From: Methanomassiliicoccales archaeon UBA147 | GTDB taxonomy: Archaea > Thermoplasmatota > Thermoplasmata > SG8-5 | Length of the DNA: 58,832 bases | Direction of reading: 5' to 3' | Assembly: GCA_002496385.1 (NCBI GenBank) | Contig: DAJR01000022.1 | Coordinates: 1-58,832, forward strand | Shown here: positions 24,899-39,779 of the stretch, one piece after another | Layout: each line of letters opens with the position of its first letter | How positions within the stretch are numbered: the stretch's first letter is position 1 | Notes under the pieces: generated by a model | Told to the model about the DNA's origin: nothing | Database searches by the model: none | Seen by the model: only the letters and a program-made list of their open reading frames with translations | Translations under genes and position numbers: made by a program

Positions 24899-27800
24899 TC
24901 CAGGGCCTCCAGGGCGGTGCGGCACTTGTCGGCCCAGAGCTTCATGCTGGTTTTTTCAAATACCTCCCCAGCCTTTCTAATATGCTCTTTGCCCTCTGCA
25001 CGGGCCTCCTTAGCCAAACACATAAGGCCCCAATAATAGTTTGTTTCAGCGATTTCTATAGAAGAATTTTCCTTTTCATATTGAAGGACGGCAGCTGTGA
25101 ATTTCTTTTCCGCATTTGCGTAATCCCCCTTTTCCGAGAATAGAATACCGCAGACCTCCAAGCTTCTTCCTTGGTAGTTCATATAGTTTGATTTCGTGGA
25201 GATCTCTTCTGATTTGGCACACAATATTTCGGCATCGTCAAGTTTATTCAGCCTAATCGAAATTTCTGCCATGGATATTAAAGCATTTATCTGTCCACCT
25301 ATGTACCCTTCTTTTTCACTCAAAGCTTTGGCCCTTTCATACCATTTAGCCGCAGTCTGATACTCCTCCATCTCAAGATATATTGCACCAATGTTATTGC
25401 ACGAATATGCAATGACACTGCCTACATTCATTTTCTCACGCAATTCTAGGCTCCTGTGAGCGAATTGTAATGCTTCGTCGAAATTTCCCAATTTATTGTT
25501 TATCTCTCCAAGATTGTTGTAGTTGATTGCCATAGCCTCCAAATCGCCTGTTTTTTCTGACAGGTTCTTGGCTTTCTCCAAATGCTCAAGCGCCCCTATG
25601 GAATCTCCAGCATACCAACAAATGCAACTAATGTTGGTGTGCGCGGTTGCAATTCCGTCTAGATCCCCGATTCTCTCCATAATTTCTAAGCTTCTCTGAA
25701 AATAATCCTGAGCTTGCTCTGACATACCTTTGTCCATGTGAACAAGACCTATGCAATTAAATACCGTGGCTAAGCCCCGAATATTCCCGACCTTTTTCAT
25801 TATTTCAAGGGATTTTTCATAACAGGAAAGGGCATCATCAAATTTAAACAGCCTCAGAAAAACATTGCCCAATAGAAGCATAGCCTTTCCAAATTCTTCC
25901 TCCATATCCGCCCTGTTTTTTAAGATATCAGTGCCCTTAACAATGTGCGTTAATGCTTCATCATGCTGAAATTGTCTCCAGTACAAATTTCCCTTGGCAA
26001 TGTGCAGCTTTGCATTCTCCACGGAATCTGTCTCCCCGATTAGCTTTTCGGCCATATCCAAACATTCTGCGCTCTTTAAATAATCTGGCTTATTGAGGTA
26101 AATGCCTCCCAGCTTTATTAGAATTTCAGTCTTTGTATCAACATCTTGTGTTGAATTCAGAATAATTTCATGTTGGTTGATAGCTTGGTCGCATTTCCCG
26201 GTCAGTTCATAAATATCTCCCATACTATTCCTGATTCGTGGATGCATTTGTGCTCCAACAATGCTCAGGGCATTGGTATACAGCCTTATAGCCTCCTCAT
26301 TGGCATACCTCTCCTTTGCCATTTCCGCGGCCTTGACCAGATACTCCCCAGCCCTCTCATCCTTTGCATGAAATAGATGGGCGGCCAGCTCGCTTAAAAC
26401 AGAGGCGATGTCATTCTTATGCAGTTCCAGAATTGTGTCCGCAATCAGCCTGTGATATTCCCGCCTTAGTTCTTCGCCCATGTCATTGTATAACACTTCC
26501 CTGACTTTGGCATGGTCGAATCTGTATCTGTCCTTTAAATAATGAAGCAGTTTGTGGTTTTTCTCTATCTCGCTTAGATTCTCTAGCAGCTGGAACCTAT
26601 CACGGCCCATGGCCTTGCCTATCACCTCAGAATGAAACTCCTCGCCCACAACACTGGCGCAGTCGAGTATCTTCCTCTGCTCCTTCATCAATCTATCCAG
26701 CCGCCTCTTCACGACATCATACACCTTGCTTGGGAGGTCCAGTTTATCCAACTCCTTGACCAGCGTCCATGCGCCCGAATTGTCAGGCTCGATGGCACTC
26801 TCCTCGGCCAGCAATTTCAGTATCTCCAGGACGAAGAATGGCGTGCCGTCCGTCTCTTTGTGAATCCTGTCGTAGAAGGGCGGGCCAAACCTGGCATTGC
26901 CAAGGGAGCTGTCAATTATGGCTTTGGTCGCATCCCTGCCCAGGCGCTTCAGCTCCACTTTGTCCAGCAAGTCCTCCCTGCCCATGTTCTGCATCGCCGT
27001 CTCCAGCTGGTGCGTCTGGCCGTCATAGGCCTGGACTATGTCCTCAGGGCGGTAGATCCCGAGCATCAACACGCGGTTCTTCCTAGTGTTCCGTGAAATG
27101 TAATGTAGCAAATTGAGAGTGGTTGGGTCGGCCCATTGTAGGTCGTCCAGGAACAACAGCAGCGGCTTCTCCGTTGAAGCCCTCTGAAACCCGAGCAGCA
27201 CATTGTCAAACAGGTTCTCCTGCCGTATTTTCGGGTCGTCCACCAGGAACCTGCCATCAAACTTGCCGCTGGTGATTAGGCGGGACAATATAGGTTCTAT
27301 CCCACCAACCCTTTCCAAGTCACCGTCCCATTCCTTCAGCGCAGAGCTATGTTTACATAGAATTTCTGATAGAATGCATCTCATATCGCTGACCAAAAAT
27401 TCGCTGAAACTGCCCTTGGTGACAATCGCCAGATGCAACTCTCCTGATTCTTCTATCAGTATCTTGTAATCCTTGAACCCAAGACTGTTCAGCCCGCCAG
27501 TTTGCTCAACATTGTCCATCTTTTGCATGGAATCTTTGACAAAATTGCCTACTGCGGTCAACATTGAACCGAATATGTATGGGTCCAACCCGAGCTCCTC
27601 GCGCTCATATTTGGCGATTAATAAGCCAGAATTGTTCAACAAATACGCCGACACGACCAGCGGCGGCGGGTCTCCCGAAATAAGATGGAACAATCCCGCC
27701 TCCCGCAGCGCGGTCTTCACCGGCATCAGCGGCTCTAAAGATTCCGCGAGGCACCAGCCCCGAATTACCCGGGCACCCTTCTTCTCGGCCTCATAAATTA

Positions 27801-27957
27801 ACTCAGATACGAGCCGGGTCTTCCCGATGCCCGCCTCCCCCGCGATGAAGACGGTCGAGCCTTTTCCGGCGATGGCGCTGTCCAGGGACTGCTTCAGTTT
27901 GGTTAATTCAGCGTCGCGGCCGATGAGGGCGGGCTGGTGGATGGCCTGTTCTTTCAT
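24895..27957 (-). CDS. STAND ATPase-TPR paralogue
   Basis: 1020 aa. Starts MKEQAIHQPALIGRDAEL; Walker A about 40-47, inserted block, Walker B LLLFLDDLQWADPTT, GIYRPEDIVQ, winged-helix-like region, then TPRs from about residue 520 with repeating ALEIMKKVGN/YNNLGEI-type motifs, and the tail KTSMKLWADKCRTALEALE. The start is in an ATGA overlap with the upstream paralogue (27954-27957). Downstream the operon runs into the truncated unit. TPR half AT-rich, ATPase half GC-rich. Confidence 0.92.
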   Translation of the reverse strand: MKEQAIHQPALIGRDAELTKLKQSLDSAIAGKGSTVFIAGEAGIGKTRLVSELIYEAEKKGARVIRGWCLAESLEPLMPVKTALREAGLFHLISGDPPPLVVSAYLLNNSGLLIAKYEREELGLDPYIFGSMLTAVGNFVKDSMQKMDNVEQTGGLNSLGFKDYKILIEESGELHLAIVTKGSFSEFLVSDMRCILSEILCKHSSALKEWDGDLERVGGIEPILSRLITSGKFDGRFLVDDPKIRQENLFDNVLLGFQRASTEKPLLLFLDDLQWADPTTLNLLHYISRNTRKNRVLMLGIYRPEDIVQAYDGQTHQLETAMQNMGREDLLDKVELKRLGRDATKAIIDSSLGNARFGPPFYDRIHKETDGTPFFVLEILKLLAEESAIEPDNSGAWTLVKELDKLDLPSKVYDVVKRRLDRLMKEQRKILDCASVVGEEFHSEVIGKAMGRDRFQLLENLSEIEKNHKLLHYLKDRYRFDHAKVREVLYNDMGEELRREYHRLIADTILELHKNDIASVLSELAAHLFHAKDERAGEYLVKAAEMAKERYANEEAIRLYTNALSIVGAQMHPRIRNSMGDIYELTGKCDQAINQHEIILNSTQDVDTKTEILIKLGGIYLNKPDYLKSAECLDMAEKLIGETDSVENAKLHIAKGNLYWRQFQHDEALTHIVKGTDILKNRADMEEEFGKAMLLLGNVFLRLFKFDDALSCYEKSLEIMKKVGNIRGLATVFNCIGLVHMDKGMSEQAQDYFQRSLEIMERIGDLDGIATAHTNISCICWYAGDSIGALEHLEKAKNLSEKTGDLEAMAINYNNLGEINNKLGNFDEALQFAHRSLELREKMNVGSVIAYSCNNIGAIYLEMEEYQTAAKWYERAKALSEKEGYIGGQINALISMAEISIRLNKLDDAEILCAKSEEISTKSNYMNYQGRSLEVCGILFSEKGDYANAEKKFTAAVLQYEKENSSIEIAETNYYWGLMCLAKEARAEGKEHIRKAGEVFEKTSMKLWADKCRTALEALE

Positions 27958-30560
27958 TGACGGAGTTCCTCCAAGTCCTTCCTACATTTATCCGCCCACA
28001 CTCTCATACCCATCCACTCGAACTTTGATTGTGCTTTTTCCAGGTACTTCTCAGCTATTTTCATATCTCCCATCGCTTTGCATAGAAGGCCATATTCATA
28101 GGTTATTCTGGTTTGTTGGAATTGGCCAGCATCTTTAAAAAACTCGCTAGCTTTGTCCAGTTTCTCTTTAGCTTTTTCCCACTCCTTCATGCCGCGATGG
28201 ACAACACCTAATGTGCGCTGGCTATTTCCCTTTTCATGATTCTCTCCCTTTTCTTCAGCTAGGTCAACTGCTTTTTTTGCATTGATGAACGCATTTGCAT
28301 GATTTCCGAGGGCAGATTGCACTTCGGCTAATCCGCAGATATTATCGATGAACATATCATTGAGGTCTGGAACCTGATTGGCAATCTCTTCACTGAGTTT
28401 TAAGGCTTTTTCATATGATTTCAAAGCTTCATCTAATCTGTTTTGGAAATAATAGACCATCCCTATCTCCATCAGTCCATAGGCACTACTCATCCAGTTG
28501 TCTTCATTCTGTGATTTCTCATATGCTTTTTTGCATAAAATTAGCCAATCGTTAAGTACCTCATCACTAGATTTATTGATTTCATCCTCTTCAATTTTTT
28601 CAAGCGTGTCTTTAGATAATACATAGCTATAGCCAGCATATTCATTATTTTTGTTAAACACAGAATTGGTTACAATTTCATTGAAATTTGGAGTAACACC
28701 TACAATTTCCACAATTGGACCGAAGTCAGGATATACAATAACTCTGAAATATCTCTTAATATCTTTTCTCGCAAGCCCTGCATTCTCTATTTCATGGACA
28801 AATTTTGATATACTGTAATCTTTCGGCAGGTAATATACGCCGACCTTCTTCTCCAATACTTCTTTCAGATAATCCTCTCTCTTGACGACTTTTTTAATCT
28901 CGTCCACCCTTTTCGACCATCTCAGGTCTCCAGACCTCATGATATAGGGTCCCGCCCTCTCGTCCCCTGCCTCATAGAAGTGGTACGCCAGCTCGCTGAC
29001 GACCGCGTCCAGGTCGTCCTTGTGTATCTCGCAGAGCGTGTCTGCGATAATCTTGTGGTATTCCCGTCTGAGCTCCTCGCCGATGCCGTTGTACAGCACC
29101 TCCCTGACCTTGGCATGGTCGAACCTGTACTTGTCCTTCAGGTAATGGATGAGGTTGTGCGTTTTCTCTATCTTGCTGAGATTCTTCAGAAGCGTCATCT
29201 TCTTGACATCGATGGTTTTTTCCAGGATGTCGGTGGAAAATTCCTCGCCAATAACGGAGGCGCATTCCAGCAGCTCCTTCTGTTCCTCCATCAGCCTGTC
29301 CAGCCTTCTCCTCACCACGTCATAGACCTTGCTAGGCAGGTCCAGGTTCTTTATTTCGGTTTGAAGCTTCCAGATTCCCTCTTTGTCCTGCTTTATCGCC
29401 CCGTCCTCTGCGAGCAATTTGATGACTTCCAGCACGAAGAACGGATTCCCCTCTGTCTCCTGGTATATCCTTTCCAGAAGATTGCCGTCGAACGAAGTTT
29501 TTCCCAGGCAGGAATCGATTATTTCCTTGGTTTTATCAGAGTCCAGCCGCCTGAGGTCGATTATTGTCAGCAAATCCTCCCGGTTCATCTTTTGCATGGC
29601 GTCTGTGAGATGGTGCGGCTTTCCGTCCTCAGACTGGACAATCTCTTCAGACCTGTATGTTCCGATTATCATGACCCTGTCATCCTTCGTGTTTCGGGCT
29701 ATGTAATGGCACAAATTCAAGGTGCTGGGATCTGCCCATTGCAGGTCATCAAGGAACAGCAGGACGGGCTTGTCCGCGGAAAGCCTCTGGGCACCAAGCA
29801 GGATATTGTCAATTGTGTGTTCCTGACGTTGCTGCGCATCATCAATGACAAATCTGCCGCTGTACTTGCTTCCCTGGAACAGCCTTGAAACTATGCCCAC
29901 AGTGTCTTTGACCTTGGCCACGTCCCCGTCCCAGTCAGAGAGTAATGCGCCGTAACTCTTCTGGACTTCGGACAATATCTCTCTCATATCCTTGACCAGC
30001 AACTCGCTCAGCGAGCCCTTTGTCACGCAGGCCAGGTGCAGACCGCCCGATTCCTCGATTAATATCTTGTAATCCTGGAAGCCAAGGATGTTGAGCCCGC
30101 CAGTCCTGTCAACGTTGTCAACCTTTCGCATTGAGTCCTTGACAAAATTTCCGACGCCCGTCAGCATCGCCGAGAAAGTATAGGGTTCAAGGCCCAGTTC
30201 TTCTCTTTCGGATTTTGATATCAGAAGCCCCGCGTCGTTCATCAGGTATGCCGACACGACCAGCGGCGGCGGGTCCCCGGAGATGAGATGGAACAGCCCG
30301 GCCTCTCTAAGAGCCGATTTAACAGGCATCAGCGGTTCCAAAGATTCCGCGAGGCACCAGCCGCGGATTATCTGCGCGCCTTTCTTCTCGGCCTCGGCAA
30401 TCAATTCCGAAACCAGTCGGGTCTTCCCGATGCCCGCCTCGCCGGCGATGAAGACGGTCGAGCCCTTGCCGGCGGTGGCATTGGCCAGCGACTGCTTCAG
30501 CCTGGCAAGCTCGGCGTCCCGGCCGATGAGGGCGGGCTGCTGGATGGCGAGCTCGGTCAT
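27954..30560 (-). CDS. STAND ATPase-TPR paralogue with an atypical middle domain
   Basis: 868 aa from ATG 30560 (ATGA overlap with the upstream stop at 30557), the shortest intact member. The ATPase and winged-helix parts match the family (GEAGIGKT; LLFLDDLQWADPST; GTYRSEEIVQ; FDHAKVREVLYN). In place of the first TPRs there is a segment of about 130 residues (roughly 540-670) that does not look like TPR: YLPKDYSISKFVHEIENAG, RYFRVIVYPDFGPIVEIVGV. Only about six TPRs follow, then the conserved tail WMGMRVWADKCRKDLEELRQ. The atypical segment may be a different sensor domain. Confidence 0.9.
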   Translation of the reverse strand: MTELAIQQPALIGRDAELARLKQSLANATAGKGSTVFIAGEAGIGKTRLVSELIAEAEKKGAQIIRGWCLAESLEPLMPVKSALREAGLFHLISGDPPPLVVSAYLMNDAGLLISKSEREELGLEPYTFSAMLTGVGNFVKDSMRKVDNVDRTGGLNILGFQDYKILIEESGGLHLACVTKGSLSELLVKDMREILSEVQKSYGALLSDWDGDVAKVKDTVGIVSRLFQGSKYSGRFVIDDAQQRQEHTIDNILLGAQRLSADKPVLLFLDDLQWADPSTLNLCHYIARNTKDDRVMIIGTYRSEEIVQSEDGKPHHLTDAMQKMNREDLLTIIDLRRLDSDKTKEIIDSCLGKTSFDGNLLERIYQETEGNPFFVLEVIKLLAEDGAIKQDKEGIWKLQTEIKNLDLPSKVYDVVRRRLDRLMEEQKELLECASVIGEEFSTDILEKTIDVKKMTLLKNLSKIEKTHNLIHYLKDKYRFDHAKVREVLYNGIGEELRREYHKIIADTLCEIHKDDLDAVVSELAYHFYEAGDERAGPYIMRSGDLRWSKRVDEIKKVVKREDYLKEVLEKKVGVYYLPKDYSISKFVHEIENAGLARKDIKRYFRVIVYPDFGPIVEIVGVTPNFNEIVTNSVFNKNNEYAGYSYVLSKDTLEKIEEDEINKSSDEVLNDWLILCKKAYEKSQNEDNWMSSAYGLMEIGMVYYFQNRLDEALKSYEKALKLSEEIANQVPDLNDMFIDNICGLAEVQSALGNHANAFINAKKAVDLAEEKGENHEKGNSQRTLGVVHRGMKEWEKAKEKLDKASEFFKDAGQFQQTRITYEYGLLCKAMGDMKIAEKYLEKAQSKFEWMGMRVWADKCRKDLEELRQ

Positions 30561-33500
30561 TCTAGGGCCTCCAGGTCTTTCTGGCACCTCTCTATCCAGA
30601 ACTTCATGTGCATGCGTTCGAACTCAGCGAGGGCTTTCTGCGTGTATTCCTTCGATTTAGCCGGTTCGCCCTTGGATTTCCAGAGCTGGCCGAATTCGTA
30701 TAGCGTGATGGCGTATTCCTTTCGATCAACATTCTCAAGGATTTTCTCGGCATTCTGGAATTCAGATATCGCTTCGTCGAATTTCATTTGGCTGCATCGG
30801 ACCATACCCAATGCCCTGTGGCTCATACCTTCCTCGACCCTAGCGCCTATCTGCCTTGATAAATCCAGAGCTTCTTTTGCATTCTTTTCGGCTTGTCCAA
30901 GTTCACCAATTAAAATGCTTGCTTCAGCGATTTTTGTTTTTGAGTATGAGATTCCTGCTTTATTTCCAGCCTTGTTAAAAATTTCTAAGCTCTGGTTGAA
31001 GAACTCCAGAGCCTTATATCCATTTTCTTTCAGAAGAAATACGCAACCTAAGCGGTTTAACCCATAGGCAATAGAAATTTGAACTTTAGTAAAATTTCGC
31101 CTCTCCTGAAGTTCTTGTTCGAAATAGGTGCAGGCATCATCAAAATTTCCATTTCGCATATGAATTTCACCAATATGGTAATAACCATTGGCTATTCCAT
31201 AATGATTTTCATCTTTTAGGGCTTTTTCAATATGATTATTCAAATGCTCTGTTGCCTCTTTGGATTCATTCCTCATTTCCGCAATTTTACCAAGTGCATA
31301 ATCAATGTAGAATGGATCCATCTTTGTTCCGCGACTCTGCCATATTTCTATCATTTTTTCATGACAGTCTATTGCTTCGTCATAATTTCCTAAATCCTCT
31401 GCAATCCACGCCATTGTGTCATAACAATTCAGAACACCATCTAAATATCCAATATCATTGGAAAAGCAAAGTGCTTTGACAAGGTATTCATGTGCTTCAT
31501 CAAGAGCACCGGTTCGAAATAATACCCACCCCAACCTCCAATAATCTATCGCAGTTTTCTCTTTGTTGTCCAGTCGTATGTCGATTTCCAATTTTTTCTT
31601 TATTAAATCTATTGCGGCATTATAATTACATGAAAGATGGTAGCTTGCCGATAAGGATATGTAAGCCTGTGCAAGTTCTCTGTCATCTCCCAGTCTCTTT
31701 AATGATTCAATTATTTGATTGAATTGCTTTATTGCAGTTTCTTCGTCAATGAGTCCAACATACCTCTTTCTCATTGTTTCTCTCCGCAATAGTTTATTTT
31801 TTAATACTTCATCTGTGCAATTGACAAAGTATTTTTTGCCTTTATCTACATTTTCAAGTGCTAAGTCAGTTTTTCCTAATTCTGTGCACACATCCACAAT
31901 ACCAATGTGGGCCTGAATAATTTCACATGGTTTTGATGTATTTTCAAGTGCCATGCTGAACAACCTCATGGATTCTTCTAGGGCATACTCCTTGAATGCA
32001 TTTTCTCCAGTGAGAATGAGGAACTTCGCTGCCCTCTCGTCCCTTCCCTCGTAATAGTGATGCGCAAGCTCGCCTGCGACCTCATCACTATTGTCCTTAT
32101 GCAGCTCTGCGATGGTGTCTCCCACAACCCGATGGTACTCTCGCTTCAGCTCCTCGCTGATGCCGTTGTAGAGGACCTCGCGTATCTTTGCATGGTCGAA
32201 TTTATATTTATCCTTCAAGTAGTGGATGAGGCTGTGTGTTTTCTCTATCTTGCTCAGGTTCTCCAGCAACTGGAGTTTGTCCTGCCGGACGATTTTTCCG
32301 ACCACCTCGGACTGAAACTCATCACCTATAACGCTGGCACATTCCAGGACTTTTCTCTGTTCTTCCATCAGCTTGCCCAGGCGCCTCTTTACGACGTCAT
32401 AGATCTTAGATGGAATGTCGAGCTTTTTGATGCTGCCCACGGCTCTCCATACCCCATCGGTACCGCAGGACAGTGTTTTTTCTTCAGCCAGGAGTTTTAC
32501 AACTTCCAGCACGAAGAATGGGTTTCCCTCTGTGTCTTTGTATATCTTGGATAGGAGCTCCTTCTCTATCTTAGCGGAGCCCAGGGCGGAACCGACCATG
32601 TCCCTTGTGTGGTCCTGGTCTAGGCGAGCCAATTCTACTTTACCGATTAGGTCTTCCCTGCTCATCTTCTGCATCGTGTCAACGAGCTGGTGCGTTTTTC
32701 CATCCCAAGATTGGACCACTTCTTCAGGGCGGTAATTTCCAAGAATTAGAACGCGCTTGTCCCTTGTGTTCTTCGAGAGGAAATGAATCAGGTTGAGCGT
32801 GGTCGGATCTGACCACTGAAGGTCGTCCAGGGACAGTACGATTGGCTTCTGCGCCGATATCCGCTGGAAGCCCATCAATACATTGTCGAACAGGCTCTCC
32901 TGGCGCATCTTTGGGTCATCGATTAGGTGCTTTCCGCTGTACTTTCCGCTCATCACGAGTCTTGATACCGGCGCGTCGATACCGGCCAGTTTCTCCATGT
33001 CCCCATTCCACCCTGCCAGGACGTGTCCGAAATTCATCTGGATATTGGAAAGCGCGTTCTTCATGTCCCCGGCTAACATCTCGCTGAGGGTGCCTTTGGT
33101 AACAGCTGCCAGGAACAGCCCGTCATGCTCCTCGATGATTATCTTGTACTCCTTGTAGCCGAGGCTGTTGAGCCCGCCAGTCCTGTCGACATTGTCGATC
33201 TTCTGCATGGAATCCTTGACAAAGCTTCCCACAGCTTTCAGCATGGAGCCGAAGATGTACGGGTCCAGGCCCAGTTCCTCGCGCTCGGCCTTGGCTATGA
33301 GAAGCCCCGCGTCGTTCATCAGGTACGCCGACACTATCAGCGGCGGTGGGTCCCCCGAGATGAGGTGGAACAGCCCGGCCTCTCGGAGAGCCGATTTAAC
33401 CGGCATCAGCGGCTCCAGGCTCTCGGCAAGGCACCAGCCGCGGATTATCTGGGCGCCTTTCTTCTCGGCCTCATTAATTAGCTCAGATACGAGTCGGGTC

Positions 33501-33633
33501 TTCCCGATGCCGGCCTCACCGGCGATGAATGTAACCGAGCCTTTTCCAGCTGCTGCGTTCTCCAGGCTCTTTTTCAGTTTGTCCAGTTCCCCATCTCTGC
33601 CGATGAGGTCAGGCTGTTTCAACGATGATTCTG

Positions 33634-33637
<4 letters not shown>
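30557..33637 (-). CDS. STAND ATPase-TPR paralogue
   Basis: 1026 aa from ATG 33637 (ATGA overlap with the upstream stop). MTESSLKQPDLIGRDGEL start, Walker A, inserted block, Walker B VLSLDDLQWSDPTT (first Leu-Phe pair changed to Leu-Ser), GNYRPEEVVQ, winged-helix-like region, about 11 TPRs, and tail FERMHMKFWIERCQKDLEALE. The first 200 residues and the last 30 are almost identical to those of the gene at 33634-36720, while the TPR middles differ, the signature of a recent duplication or gene conversion at both ends. Confidence 0.92.
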
Positions 33638-36716
<3,079 letters not shown>

Positions 36717-36720
<4 letters not shown>

Positions 36721-39700
36721 TGCTCCAACTCCTCCAATGCCTTGCGGCACTTGTCCGCCCAGAGCTTCATGCCCATGCGTTCGAACTCGGTGAGCGCTTT
36801 GAAGAGGTGTTCTTTCGCTTGAGTGGGAGCACCCTCAAATTTGGATAGAAGCGCGTATTCGTAGAATACCCTCGATAAACGAACTTTGTCCCCCACCTCT
36901 TCGAGGATTGCCCTAGCTTTTGTAAATTCATCCGATGCGATATCCCATTTTTTCATCTCTCGATAGATCATACCCAGCACACGGTGGCTTAAGCCCTCCT
37001 CTGGTTTGGCACCAATCTCGGCAGCAACCTCTGCAGATTCTTTTGCATGTTCGAGGGCTGCCTGGGCATCGCCCTTCCCGAGTTTTACCTCTGCCAAGCC
37101 GCATAGATTGTGAATATAGAGTCGTTTTTCTCCGATTTCCAGGGAAATTTCTAAGCTATGCTCGTATAACTCCAGAGCCTTTCCCAACTCGCCCTTATAG
37201 AGGTACACTTCCCCTATATTGTTAAGCGATAGTGCAACGCCCTGCCTGCTCTCGATTTTCTCTCTTATTTTCAGGCTGTGTTCGTAGAACTCGAGCGCCC
37301 TATCTAGTTCACCACTCTCAAAGTGAACGGATCCAATGTTGTTCAGCAACATCGCAAAGCCCCACCTGTCCCCTATTTTCTCTCTTATTTTCAGGCTGCG
37401 TCCGTAGAACTCGAGCGCCCTCTCTGGCTCACCCTTCTCAGAGTGAGCGGATCCAATGTTGTTCAGAGTCCCCGCAATGCCCTGTTTGTCCCCTATTTTC
37501 TCAAAGATATCGTAGCCGCGTCTGTAAAACTCAAGCGCTCTATCTAGTTCCCCCCTCTCATAATGAACGGATCCGATGTTGTTCAGTGCCGCCGCGATGC
37601 CGTACTGGTCTTCTATCTCATCCATTACTGATAAGCTTTTTTCATAATATTGCAGGGCATGAACTAACACCCCCTTGCTTGAGTGGAAGATGCCGACTGC
37701 TCTGAGTGCGTTACCGATATCCTTTTTGTCTGCACCAACTTTTTCTGATGTCATTACAGCTTCTAAGAAACAGTGCAGAGCGTTATCATAATTTCCTTTT
37801 TTCCAATAGGTGTTCCCTTCACAGCCCATCACCCTTCCGTACTCAATTGTTCCCGCTTCAGCTAAACTCTTCGCCTCTGAGAGCACTTCGATGGCATTGT
37901 CATATTCTCCCTTCTTTTCGTGCGAATCTCCAGCTTTCCTTAACATCCTGACCTTTGTCTCTTTGTTCGCTGTTGATTTGCTCGCTCTCAGGAAGTTTTC
38001 AATGGCATTGTCATACTTGCCCATGCGTACCTGTATATCCCCCAACTTCTCAAGGACATTAACCTTCTCCTCGTCAACGAAAAACTCAAGGGCGTTTCTG
38101 TAAAACCGCAACGCTTCCTCGTTGGCGGACTTCTCTCCCGCACTGTCCCCGGCTTTTAGCAGAAATTTTCCTGCTTTCACATCCCTAGCTTCGAAATAAT
38201 GGTAGGCCAATTCGTTCACGATCTGGTTTGGATTGTCCTTGTGAATCTCAGCGATTGTGTCGGCTATCAACCTGTGGTATTCTCGTCTCAACTCTTCCCC
38301 TACGCTATTATACAGAACCTCTCTTATTTTAGAATGGTCAAATTTGTATTTGTCTTTGAAATAATGGAGCAGCTTATGGGTTTTTTCTATTTCGCTGAGA
38401 TTTTCCAATAACTGAAGTTTATTCTGGCCCATGACCTTGCCCACAACTTCGGAGTGGAACTCTTCACCAACTACGCTGGAGCATTCAAGCACCTTTCTAT
38501 GCTCCTTCATCAGTCGGTCCAAACGCCTTTTTATTACATCATAGACCTTGCTCGGAAGGTCTAGCTTATCCAAATCCTTCATCAGTGTCCAGGCACCGGC
38601 ATTGTCTCGGGTGATGACACTCTCTTCAGCCAGTAGCTTAATGACCTCCAGCACGAAGAACGGCGTGCCCTCGGTTTCTTTGTGAATTTTCTCGAAAAAG
38701 GCGGGTTCGAAGCGAGATATGGCCAGGACATTGTTTACCAGTGATTCAGTGTCTGTTTTGTCCAGACGTTTCAGGTCAAGTAAAATAAATAAATCTTCCC
38801 GGTTCATTTTCTGCATTGCCGTTTCGAGTTGATGCGCTTTTCCGTCAAATCCCAGCATGATGTCCTCTGGCCTGTATGTTCCAAGAATCAATAGCTTGTC
38901 TTTTCTGGTGTTGCGTGATAGATAATGCAGTAGGTTTAGAGTGGTGGGGTCAGCCCATTGCAGGTCGTCGATGAACAAAATTAGAGGTTTCTCTTTCGAG
39001 GCTCTTTGCAAGCCCATGAGTACATTGTCGAATAGATTCTCCTGCTTCAGTTTGGGGTCGTCCACTAGGAATTTACCGTTGTATTTACCGCAAATCATCC
39101 ATATAGAGACCGCCGTTTCGATATCCTTGACCTTGGATATTTCTCCATTCCAGGCATTAAGAACTTCGCTGAATTTTGTCAGAAATTCTTTTAGAAGACT
39201 TTTCATATCATTGACCAACATCTCGCTGAGTGCACCCTTGGTTACGCAGGCCAGATACAAGCCATTCAATTCCTCAATTAATATCTTGTATTCTTTGTAG
39301 CCGAGGCTGTTGAGGCCACCTGTCCTCTCGACATTATCCATCATTCTCATTGAGTCCTGGACAAAGCTTCCCACAGCTTTCAGCATCGAAGAGAATATGT
39401 AAGGGTCCAGGCCCAGTTCTTCTCTTTCAGCCTTTGCTATCAACAACCCAGCGTCGTTCATGAGGTATGCAGACAGCAGCAGCGGCGGCGGGTCGCCCGA
39501 AATAAGGTGGAACAATCCCGCTTCTCTAAGAGCCAATTTAACCGGCATCAACGGCTCCAGGCTCTCGGCAAGGCACCAGCCGCGAATTATCTGCGCGCCT
39601 TTCTTTTCGGCATCATTAATTAACTCAGATACAAGCCGGGTCTTTCCAATCCCTGCCTCTCCCGCTATGAATATGGTGGAGCCCTTGCCGGCGATGGCAG

Positions 39701-39779
39701 CGTCCAGGGCTTTGTCAAGCCTGGCCAGTTCAGCGTCGCGGCCGATGAGGTCAGGCTGCTGGATGGCCAGCTCTTTCAT
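36717..39779 (-). CDS. STAND ATPase-TPR paralogue with very regular TPRs
   Basis: 1020 aa; ATG in an ATGA overlap with the first array gene (39776-39779). Family domain order as elsewhere (GEAGIGKT; LILFIDDLQWADPTT; GTYRPEDIML). The TPR half holds near-perfect tandem repeats in which the unit RALEFYxxSLKIREKIGD...LNNIGSVH recurs several times (37150-37620). The repetition is visible in DNA, so these TPRs arose by recent internal duplication. Tail: FERMGMKLWADKCRKALEELEQ-type. This array member shows best how TPR copy number can change. Confidence 0.92.
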
